From contig NC_091172.1 in assembly GCF_040958095.1 (NCBI RefSeq), positions 21,692,009 to 21,756,008 of the forward strand: DNA of 64,000 nucleotides, written 5' to 3'. Below are positions 47,635 to 57,753 of this stretch, in pieces. The position numbers and the translations under genes are program-made. The first letter of the stretch is position 1, and every line of letters begins with the position of its first letter. This DNA comes from Procambarus clarkii. Lineage: Eukaryota > Arthropoda > Malacostraca > Decapoda > Cambaridae. A model generated the notes under the pieces. That model was not told the origin of the DNA. It did no database searches and saw nothing but the letters and a program-made list of their open reading frames with translations.

Positions 47635-48025
47635 TCTGTGCGTCCGTGGTGGAATGGGTTATAGGGTTACATAATAGGCTCGGAAAATGAACTCAAATAT
47701 TCGATTAGCTAAGCAATTTAAGGCATTGATGAGCTTGTTACAAAGTTTGTTAACAAATATATCAACAGTATTTCCAGTTTTAGTTATCTAAGCTTAATTA
47801 GTTTATTATGAGCCACATATCCATTCCGTGGGCTGTGACAAAATGTCACGTAGTCATTATGATACGGAGCTGCACCCCAAAATACTTTTAAGTTAAGGAA
47901 TTCAAATGGTGTTGAATTGTTTACATTTAGTTCGTATTTGTGTATTATGCAAGCGACATCCACCCAGAGGGCGGCGGTGAAGGGGCTATAGCCTCACAGT
48001 GGGCTCACGCACTAAACCTTTGTTC
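47635..48025 (+). mobile_element. Three partial copies of the tattatgcacccc SINE family
   Basis: Pieces begin near 47638, 47805 and 47942. They share tattatg, a gggc(g)g(t)g block, gggttacataataggctcgg and gattagctaagcaatttaag. They are degenerate. Confidence 0.5.
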
Positions 48026-48284
48026 GTTTTGTTGAGAAAATTGACGATAATACAAAGTTTATGTACATTAGCAGTTAGTGTGCGTTTACAGTGTACTATA
48101 TAGTAAATAAGGAGTTCATTACCTTAGCAAGTTACAAAGGTTGTATCTTTATTCATCCCATCCTGTTTAGATAGTACTTATAGTAACGGTGTGGACCATC
48201 GTACATATATTGACGTAATGAACAATTAAAAAGTAGTATTTGGTACAATTGAAATTGGACAAACCGGAAAAGATTTTGTATTTA

Positions 48285-48570
48285 TGTTGCAAATCAAACC
48301 TCACCATCCTAGCCCAAATACACCCTATCTGAGGCCTAATATAGTATACATATGTGCTATACCAGGCCTAAAAATATTAAGTTTGATTTTTAGCGTTTCC
48401 GGACCCTATAAAGTGAATAGTACCAAATTCTATCAAAACATCCATTACGTCAATATGTGTACAATGGTCCCCAAAGTTACAAAAAACTATCTAAACAAGA
48501 GGATAGGTTGTATTATTACAATACTATATTTAAAATTACAGTTGCTATATAAATGGTTTCAAACAACAAA
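48285..48570. repeat. Dispersed repeat, copy related to 34690-34985
   Basis: aggcctaatatagtatacat, atgtgctataccaggccta and aagtttgatttttagcg follow the same order as 34830. The block after it (accaaattctatcaaaacat) may be part of the same old element. The plus-strand open frame here is not credible as a gene. Confidence 0.45.
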
Positions 48571-49884
48571 CCATTAGATTCAAGCTTTGAAACACAGCAA
48601 GTTAAATTTGAATTTCAGGCAGTGCATGTAAGTAATTTTCAGAGCTATTCAACATTATGTAAATAATTGAAACTTATATAGCAAAAAATGTGTCAGTGCA
48701 AACTTACATACGCACCGTAGGGTTCGCAATATTAACCGAAGAAAAACTTGGGAGACTAGGCTAAGATTTTTGGCAATACAGGGATTGAATTTTGGATGAA
48801 ATATTTGAACAATTCTTGAACTTCTCTATAATTTATTTAATTGTTTTCTCATTCAATTACATAATGATTAGAGTGTAAGAGTAGTTTTGCTAACGGTTTA
48901 CAAATGGTCATAGTTTTATCAGCGGGAAGTACAAAACTCTCAAAGAGATCGTATAGCCTAAACTAAGCCGAGCATTAGTAACATCTAGGTGTTATCTAAT
49001 ATTATTGGTGGATTCAAGAATTATTGCTCTTTTTTTTACGGTAGTGTGTTGATAGATGGAATAGCTGGTGTAGGTTAAACTTTCTCAGATTTATTGTTGT
49101 GATGAAGATTTTTATTTACTTTATTTTACTATTTTATTTATTTAGATTTTTATCCAGGCAATCAAAGGTTATAATCAGCTCCTTTAAAAATATTTTCTTT
49201 CGCTAATTTTTCATACTAATCATGGATGTGAAGGACCATATAGACTGGAATATACATGAAACAGATTATGATTCCATCCTTAATAACTGTATTATATATG
49301 TGCCTAGCTTCAAACACAAGCATGCAATCATGTGACTTATATGCAAGTGTTATAATGTTTCTGCAACAGTAAAGAGGTGAATTATCCAATTAGAAACATG
49401 CGATCATTTGATCATTTATAATCCGGTTACTTAATGATTATTTCAATCTTCACAGGAAATATTTGGATGATTTCAGTAAAGTACAATTTAGTGTTCAGAT
49501 TTTAGAAACATCAACTTAGCTTAAGATGTAAAATTCTTTATAATACAAGGAATAACTTTTGGTGAATTAATCTCATCAGTATGGATTAGTCTAAAGGACA
49601 ACCAACTTGTGTGTAAAAGGAAATATCGATGAAATAAATGTATGACTCCACTATGTGTATGTAGTTATTAGTTTAATTAGTTTTGTAGTTATTGTTTTGT
49701 CATTTAATTTATCAGTTTTATTAGTAATATACTGTTACTTCTGATATACAGTACTGTCTGTAACTTTATCCACTAACAGTGGTATAATATATCGTTGTAA
49801 TTTAACTATATTTATATTGACATTTTATGAATAATAATAATAATAATGTAATAGTAATGTCTTCTCACAAATATAATAACATAG
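48571..49884. other. Unassigned AT-rich DNA
   Basis: No ORF of interest, splice pair or repeat recognised over 1.3 kb. Confidence 0.5.
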
Positions 49885-50141
49885 GATAAAAACCCACACT
49901 TGTATATTTGTGATATTTATGTAAAGAATTTACACGTAGTCTTTCGCACTCTCTTGAGTGCTTTATCAAGGTCTGAGTGTGTGATTAGGACGAGACTTAC
50001 TCATCCTAATTAGACGTTGAGATGTAAGTCTCGTCCTAATCACACACTCAGACCTTGATAAAGCACTCAGGAGAGTGGGAAAGACTTAAGTGTAAAGTCC
50101 TTACATAAATTTCACAAATACACAAGCGTTGGTTTTTATCC
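49885..50141. repeat. 257-bp foldback repeat with second hammerhead-like core
   Basis: Arms of about 116 bp (49885-50000 and 50024-50141) are near-perfect inverted copies. The minus arm has cTTGATAA, stem GCACTC-aaga-GAGTGC, GAAA at 49969-49941. The plus arm has TTGATAA with an imperfect stem and GAAA at 50054-50083. Its sequence is unrelated to the 6158 family outside this core. Confidence 0.7.
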
Positions 50142-50143
50142 TA

Positions 50144-50228
<85 letters not shown>

Positions 50229-50400
50229 ATTATTATTATTATTATTAGTAATAATAATAATAATAATAATGATGAGAAAATCAACTGAAGCTTGGGGTGA
50301 TTCAAACCCGCGACACTCCAGATTTCCGAGATCAGTCGGTTCAGAGACTATGGAATAGGTCAGAGCCTCGCCTCTGAACTCTTCCATATTCTGTTCGCTC
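50140..50400 (-). mobile_element. tRNA-like SINE with (AAT)n/(ATT)n tail
   Basis: On the minus strand: tctcggaaatctggagtgtc, gcgggtttgaatcacccc (B-box), gcttcagttgattttctcat, then trinucleotide runs at 50147-50272 that switch AAT to ATT and back. Confidence 0.6.
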
Positions 50401-50654
50401 TGTGAATTCTCTTTGATTTTATAATAGTCTCTTTTGGTCTATGGTAGTCTTCTTCCTTCACCCTCTCCTTCCCTGATCTGGTAGTTGCTGACATGTATCT
50501 ATAATATTAAGAGTTGTTTCTGATCCTGCTTGTGTGTTTTGACGCAAATCAGCGGCAGCATAGTTTCAGCGAAGGTGTTTGTGTGTCGTATTGTACTTGT
50601 TGTTTGTTATACATAATGTTCATGTGTTGTTGAGCCACTCGGGCGCGCTCGCGC

Positions 50655-50905
50655 CTGTGTGTGTACTTACCTAGTTGTGCTTGACGGGCTTGAGCATCGA
50701 CTCCTGGGTCCAGGTTTTCAGTTTTAATTAGTGTTAAAAGTTACCGACCCATTTAAGCTTCGCAATATCTCGTTTGAAGATATGTGTATAGTTGCCTCCA
50801 CCATTTCACATCTTAGTTCATTTATTTTCATTACTATCCTGATACTTAATAATTAATTCTAATGTCCCTGTGACTCATTCGAGTGCTCAATGTCCATCTG
50901 TGCCT
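50655..50905 (-). mobile_element. Degenerate LINE 3' end (gtaagtac tail)
   Basis: A minus-strand piece of the family at 10690. The tail caagcacaactaggtaagta and upstream cccaggagtcgatgctcaag are recognisable. The coding part is broken. Confidence 0.55.
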
Positions 50906-50924
50906 TCTTATTCGTTGTTTGTTG

Positions 50925-51880
50925 TTGTTTTAGATTAACTACTCAGAACAAAATTTCCATATAGCACTGGCTATAGTGAGCCCGTAATTGAGTTCGGTTA
51001 TTCGTGATAACATTGTTACTGTGATATCTGGGTTAACGTTTTAAATGAAGTTAGAGTTTCCTTCTTTTCGCACTGATTTTAATCTTTTGTTTTAATAACA
51101 TTATCTTGGTGGCGGATATAGATGCACATTGTTCGCTTGTGTGCCCCATTCTTCAACTGTTTTTTTAACTATTGTAGTCGCTGTGGATTTTGCATTAAAT
51201 GCAGCTGGTCTTGTTGGTTGAATGTTGAGTTTGATGCGCAGGGTTTCAGTTGCTTCACATTCCAGTAAGTAATGTAATAGTTGCATTTCTGTATCTGTTC
51301 CACAGATGTGACACTCTTTAAGTATTGGTTTTATTGCCTCCCAGCAGCACTTGTAGCCAAGTCTGAGTCTGTGTATGGCTACTGCAATGTCTCTGGATAG
51401 GTTTTTTGCCAGGCTTGAAAGAATAGTACCCAGTGGCTTGTCCGTACCATATCGCAGTGGATCTTCCTTCCGCTACTTTGGCTCTGTGGCGACTTTTGAT
51501 AGTTGGGAGTAGTTTCTTCTTGAGTTCCTCCTTAATCTGAGAAACTTGGAGGTATTTATACCTGTACAACAGGTTAGGCAGTGGCAGTTTTTGCTAGTGA
51601 GTCTGCATTTTCATTACCATCTATGTCATTGTGACTTGGTATCCAATTTAGGGTGATTGAGTGCTTCTTTTCCTATATGTAGGATTTCAGTGATGTGTTT
51701 TATATTATCTCTGTGCGCAACCTCTTATTCTTATACCACCCGTTAAATAGTTTATTGTCAACTATGTCATCTCACCTGAGTGTTTTGTATGGCAACCTTG
51801 CGTATGTAGCTGATATTCGACTAATGTGTGCTTCAAGAGATATTCTTGGTGTGATAAGAGATAGATGATGTCTATCAGCC
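50925..51880 (-). mobile_element. LINE C-terminal region, related to 16385
   Basis: On the minus strand it encodes KSRHRAKVAEGRSTAIWYGQ, RLRLGYKCCWEA, and then MQLLHYLLECEATETLRIKL to the end VHLYPPPR. The frame shifts between pieces. The 3' UTR ends with the same gggctcactatagcc motif and a caacaacaaac tail. Confidence 0.7.
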
Positions 51881-51884
51881 TCCT

Positions 51885-52215
51885 ATCCTCAACACCTATT
51901 TTAACCACTTGGTATTGAGCTCCATTAGCCACTTGTTGCACTATTCTTGCTGTTTGTCCAGGTTTTCTATATTTTTCGCAATCTTTTTCCTTGTATTTCT
52001 CTTAATTTGACTGTCGTCAGCAAGCATTAATAGGAAGGAGGCTTTCTCCTCTGGTAAATAATTCACATGTATCAGGAAGAGAATGGTTCTAGAGTTGACC
52101 TTGGGGCAACCCCACTAGTCATGCTGGTGAATATTCACTCACAGATTCTGCCTTCTATTACTTATACACCGTTCTACCTTATTCTCTGTACCCTCTGCCC
52201 TGCGACTCAACCTGT
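51885..52215 (-). mobile_element. Degenerate LINE RT fragment with LADD box
   Basis: On the minus strand: RTILFLIHVNYLPEEKASFL, then LMLADDSQIKRN and CNKWLMELNTK. The two aspartates of the catalytic box survive, but stops occur on both sides. Confidence 0.65.
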
Positions 52216-52257
52216 TTTCTCCAACTTGTGTACTAATCTCGTGTGAATCACTGTCTG

Positions 52258-52335
52258 TCCGAGATTGGAGGCCAGATGTTTGGGGCTAGCCTCACCCAAC
52301 TTTGCATTGGAGACAGACATTCAGACAAACCTATG
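52258..52335. repeat. Dispersed repeat (gagattggaggcca...ggggctagcc), copy 1
   Basis: tgtttggggctagcctcacc with flanking agattggag recurs at 58295-58380. Confidence 0.5.
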
Positions 52336-52620
52336 TTCGAAACAATCCAGCGGTCCAACGTCCATTATATTACCCTACCATAATAATAATTATTACTAAT
52401 AATTATTACTATTAAATACGGGTGCATAAATTGAAACGACGTGTTTCAACTGGGACAGATAATTTTGGCGTGGGTAACGTGGATGCTGAACATGACCATG
52501 CTGGGCAGGTAAGAGGGACAGGTAGAAGCGACTGGGAGCGTGGGCAGCATGGTGTTGTGGGTAGTACGGTCAGGCGTGGGTGAGGCACATGTGGGTAGAG
52601 TTAGTGTGTGGGCGGCCCTC

Positions 52621-53837
52621 ACACTCCTACTAACTGCGCGAAGATTGCATGCGGTTGATTTAACCTCCGTACTTATGAATGTCAGTCTTAAGTTCCCCGA
52701 ACGTATCCGTATTCAAATTATAACAGCTGGCTGGCATTTACATAAATTTCTACGAGTAACAATAGCCTCATAGGAAGTTCTTATTACCGTATAAAAATCT
52801 TTGATGTGACTGAAAATGCGCGAGTTAATTTTGGTGTGAGCCTCAAGATTTCTTCGCTTTATACAGTGACTCGAGATTACCAGATTTATATACTTTAATA
52901 TTTGATTGTTCCTTTCTTTATTTGATTGTTTTGTCAGTCTTATTTTACATTCTCAAATTTAACATTTATATGGAAACCTACACTATAGGCCAACAGCCTT
53001 AATCGACTTATAATTAAAGATGCTGCGTGCCATATAAATATGGTATTGTTCATGTTGCTAACGTAAAGGTCAACAGGCCTTTTCATTCCACATTAATTTA
53101 TACATGAAGAGTACTTAAAATTGTATACAATTTGTAAGACATTGACGTTGTATACCAGAGATCAGAGATCAGCAGACGTGGCAGATGAGATTATATAGGC
53201 GAAGCTACTCCGAACCTTCGATTTGACGAGCGTTCAATATGAAGTAGTTTTGTCGAGCCATTGGTTGCTGCCGCCGCCGGTGGCGGTTAGATTATAATGC
53301 ACCTTATACGCATCCTGTAAGCGGTAGGACACAATATGTATTACTAAGAGCACAAAAGGTCTTAATCAGATTTCAGCGGATACTTTTACATTGACAATTT
53401 CATCTAATCTGCACACCTTATACCTATTCTGACAACTTGTAACAATCTTTTTTTTTACTTCAAATTCGTAAATTCATATATGAATTTACAATGTTTTTAT
53501 ACATTGGAGTCAGTCTTTTGTTAATATATATACCATAATTTTCAGGATAATACAAGAGTTGCTGTTTATGATTTTCAGTCTTACCACACAGAAGCGTTTG
53601 AACCTGACCACTTTAGTACGATGCATTAGTTCGATTTAACGTTAATATTATGGTGTTCGATCCTAAAATTCCTAGGAATGAATCCCTGCAAGAAAGTACA
53701 CCCTTTGATTCTAATGCAAATCTTCTCTATTTTCCTTACATTTTTATTCACTTGAGAAGGAAGTTGAAAAATGAACTCTCCTAAGTTCACTTTTACAGCT
53801 TTTTAGCCTGACGCTAAAAGATGCGTTTCGTTCATTC
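52621..53837. other. Mostly unassigned; short CpG-rich patch
   Basis: 53255-53290 (ccattggttgctgccgccgc cggtggcgg) is a GC-rich patch with an inverted CCAAT-like word. It could be promoter DNA, but nothing else supports that. Confidence 0.4.
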
Positions 53838-53874
53838 TTGTTAACATTGTCAGATGCAGAATTCAAAGGATTAC

Positions 53875-53965
53875 AAATTGTTGTTGGTGTTTTTGATTAT
53901 CTACTCAGAACTAAATGTCCACGTAACAGAGGCTATAGTGAGCCCGTAAGATTACAAATTTCCTT
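53875..53965 (-). mobile_element. LINE 3' tail fragment, related to 16385
   Basis: Only the 3' UTR remains: cgggctcactatagcctctg, then ttctgagtagataatcaaaa and an aacaacaa tail on the minus strand. Confidence 0.6.
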
Positions 53966-54221
53966 GCTGCATGATATTATACCCGAAGATGAGAGGAAGG
54001 TGGAGCACCTCACTTATAAGTCCATTGCATCCTGTCAATCTCCTGTTTGCATGATGGCTGGGGCAGTATGTTGTAAGTTCGGTCGTGTTCTAGAAATTGG
54101 CAGAGTGTAATTTGATGCTAATTGACTATTGATACATGGGCTTGGTTGTCTTCATGTAAATGTCTCGCCGATGTCAGTTGGCGATAACAGAAGACTGGAT
54201 ATCAGGGAGGCTTCCCTTTAT

Positions 54222-54613
<392 letters not shown>

Positions 54614-55189
54614 GGAGGAGTGTTTGAAGACCCGTGCTAGTCTGGTGAAGTACGGTGTGGGTGGGCAGGTAACTGATGCTAGATTTTCTATAACTTGTAC
54701 TAGTGCTGAATAATCGTCCAATTCCATCGATTAGCCGTAAGCCTAAATTTCATAATTCATCTAAAACTTGTAATTGTGTTTACCTGCCTCCAACGGCTTC
54801 CAAGACTTCATATTTAAACTGAGGGATAAATTTCACGACAGGTTCACTTCTCGTTAGACATGAAAATTTGGCTTCAAAGGTCTAATCCACAATAATATTA
54901 TCGTATTCTTTCTAAACGTAAGATGGGTGAATGGGTAAGATCTGGAAATTGTCTTCATCTAGCCGGTCCATTCCTAACCAAGGCTTACCTTAGATAATCA
55001 AGTAACTATTTAGAGGTTTTGAAGAGTTCAAATAATAAGCTGGTTCTCGGTTAGTGTTTTGTTAGCAGGTTTATTGTTTTACATGTCTTTTCAAAATTAT
55101 TTTTAAGTAAGCCTAGGATCTGTTATTATGTCAAATTTCCGAGTTGACATCAGTAGCAGCCAGAATATTGCCAGCAAAATTTGTTACCA
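54614..55189. other. Unassigned
   Basis: No coding or repeat signal recognised. Confidence 0.5.
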
Positions 55190-55790
55190 CCCTCACCTCC
55201 AAGAACACTGTGCGAGGAACATATGCGTTCATTTCCAACTTCAGAATTGCTTTTAATTACATGGATGGCGAAATACTAAAGAAACTGTTCATGACTTTAG
55301 TGAGATAACAATTGGAATATGCAGCAATTGTATGGTGCTCAGAAGCACACCAATAAACTGGGAAAGGTACTAAGGCATACTATAAAATGGCTTCCGGAAC
55401 AGAAAAACAAGAGTTACGAGGAGAGACTAGAAGCCTTAAATGTGCCAAAGCTAGAAGATAAAATAAAAAGGGGGACATGATCACCACTTACACAATAATA
55501 ACAGGAATCAACCAAATTGACAAAGAGGGAGTCCTGAAACCAGCAACTTCAGGAACAAGAGGTCACAAATTCAAGCTAAGGAAACAAACGTGACGAAAAA
55601 ATTATTATTAGATAGTTTTCTTTTGCAAACAGAGTGGTAGACGGTTGGGACAAGTTAAGTGAGGAGGTGGATGAGGTAAATACCGTCAGTAGTTTCAAAG
55701 CGTTATATGACCAAGAATATTGGGAAGACGGGACACCAGGAGCGTAGCTCTTGTCCTGTAACTACACTTAGGTAACTACACTCGACTCCA
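55190..55790 (+). mobile_element. Degenerate LINE copy, same family as 17215
   Basis: It follows the 17215 element from VRGAYAILSIFRIAFKYMDG through to the SFKALYD end and the gtaactacacttaggtaact tail, with many stops and frameshifts. Confidence 0.8.
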
Positions 55791-55910
55791 TGTTAATCTC
55801 ATGGGTGTCTATAAATGCTAATATTTGTGAAAGCCTTTTACTTAGGCCCACGCCGACCAGCCTATGTCCGTCCCGTACCCCAGACCATTCCAACTACAAA
55901 TTTGGGTGAG

Positions 55911-56381
55911 GGGTCATTCCATTTCAAATCACCAAAAAGTCACCTATGGCTCCCACTCGACCCCTCTCCAAATGCCATGAAATTTCGTAGTAAGATAGCC
56001 CTAGACCCCAAGTGACATATTAGACCTCAATCTCCTTTGGTTCTTAAATAACAGGTCCATACATCCCGTTGAATGGCTACCCAAACTACATTTTTTTATT
56101 ACACTGCTGTATTCCGCATCAAAAGTTGCCCTGGTTATGTCACATTTCACACCTCTCTGGGCACTAGTCGTGATTTAACAAAGGGTCAAAGTTGGTAATT
56201 TTTGTGGTATTTACGCATTAACGGGACGAGAGCCCATTCAATATGGACCTGTTATTTAAGAACCAAAGTAGATTGAGCTCTAATATTTTGCACATTTTCA
56301 TTGGCTACTTTATTACAAAATTTCATTAGATTTAGAAAGGGTCGAGTGGGAGGCCTTTGGTGAATTCACATGGAATGACCC
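55911..56381. mobile_element. 471-bp inverted-repeat DNA element with TGAG duplication
   Basis: Termini are GGGTCATTCCAT at both ends, with arms of about 140-155 bp (55911-56065 and 56240-56381) that contain ctcccactcgaccc and ggttcttaaataacaggtcc. TGAG immediately flanks both ends (55907-55910 and 56382-56385), a 4-bp target duplication. Non-autonomous DNA transposon; superfamily not assigned. Confidence 0.8.
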
Positions 56382-57006
56382 TGAGGCTAGCTTAAAACGT
56401 GTAGCCTCCAACTCTAGACAGACAAACAGACATTCTCTATTATAGGTATAATTTATTTATTCATTATTTTGCAAGTGTTTTCATTTAAAACATATTTCAG
56501 CATGAGCTTAGTTAGCTGTGTCTACAAGTTGCATACACATTATGCACAACATGGAGGCCAGATCAAGCAAGACTCGAGCAGAAAACGTAGGAATAATACT
56601 CTGATGAGAACACTGAAAAAGATAATACCAATCCATCTTTACGGAAAGAGAGTAGTTATTAAACTAATGACAATAAATGCAAACAGGATCAGTAAAATAC
56701 GTCATGTAAAAGTCCTTTTGCTATAGAAATATAATATATTTTTAAATATAATCTCAGGTTCTGTTAAAGCATTACTATTAATAATTATGACATTTACGTC
56801 ATGCTTACGGCGTAGATCATGAGGAAAATGTAAACAGGTATAATTAATGTATTATATCATTGCATTTTCTGTATCTGTGGACTCCCATTTTTCAAAATAG
56901 AGCAATGAGCTTAATGATTGCGGTTTTCAAGATTAAATTGCAATGAACTTGAATATTTGTGAATTTCAAGATTAAACTGATTCATTCGCTCTCCCTCTCT
57001 CCTCAC

Positions 57007-57180
57007 AGCACACAGTGGGGGTCCTGTAGCACAGTGGGGTCCTGTAGCACAGTGGGATCCTGTAGCACAGTGGGGTCCTGTAGCACAGTGGGATCCTGTA
57101 GCACAGTGGGGTCCTGTAGCACATTGTGGCCCTGTAGCACAGTGGGATCCTGTAGCACAGTGGGGCCGCCTTGTAGCACA
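57007..57180. repeat. 18-bp array from a tRNA-like A-box
   Basis: About ten units of gtagcacagtggggtcct (or ggatcct). The unit matches the A-box region gtagcacagtaggctatg of the SINE directly downstream. Confidence 0.88.
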
Positions 57181-57380
57181 GTAGGCTATGTCCCCGGCTC
57201 ACAACCGAGGACCTTGGGGTTTGATCTCTGGGCGAGTCATGGTTTCTCTCAGGTAATACTTCCGATCACAAGGCAGTAACTAGGTTGGCAGGAGTTAGAC
57301 AACTGTTGTGAGCTGCATCCTGGGGAAGGTTAGTTGTTGGCCTAGAAGGTCCTCGGTAAAATTTAACAGACTTTCCGCCC
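57170..57380 (+). mobile_element. tRNA-like SINE beside an 18-bp array
   Basis: ttgtagcacagtaggctatg (A-box-like) and ggggtttgatctctgggcg (B-box) form a tRNA-like head, followed by a body to ggccta...gtaaaattta. Its first bases match the repeat unit of the array immediately upstream. Confidence 0.55.
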
Positions 57381-57753
57381 CCCAACAATTTGTTAATACA
57401 GTTGTTACAAAACGAGAAAAGTAATATTATTAGGTTTCATAACTATGACATTCTTGGTGTTGAGGCTTCAGTGTATATATCACTTTACCAATTTACAGTT
57501 ATGTCTTGCTGTTTCTGTTCTAAATCAGTCTTGTAATGTCCCACAAATTATGTTCTGCACTCTTTTAATTTCATAATTAATTATCATCTTAAAATATAAA
57601 TTTAAGGATGTAAATTACCTTTCCCCCCCATTATGAATACTGTAGTGTTCATAGTCAAATTTACTCGTTACTGTATCAACCGGTTTTTTGTCTTATATCG
57701 GACTTACAAAGTTGACATTGGTGTTTTTCAGTTAGCGGTTGAGGTCAGGCAAC

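Noticed and set aside
56600..56635. ctgatgagaacactgaaaaag as a classical hammerhead
   Set aside because: It has CTGATGAG but no complementary stem II and no following CGAAAC, so the core is incomplete.
56469..56726. 85-aa basic ORF
   Set aside because: No family motif, no splice context and low-complexity Lys/Ile content; consistent with chance in AT-rich DNA.
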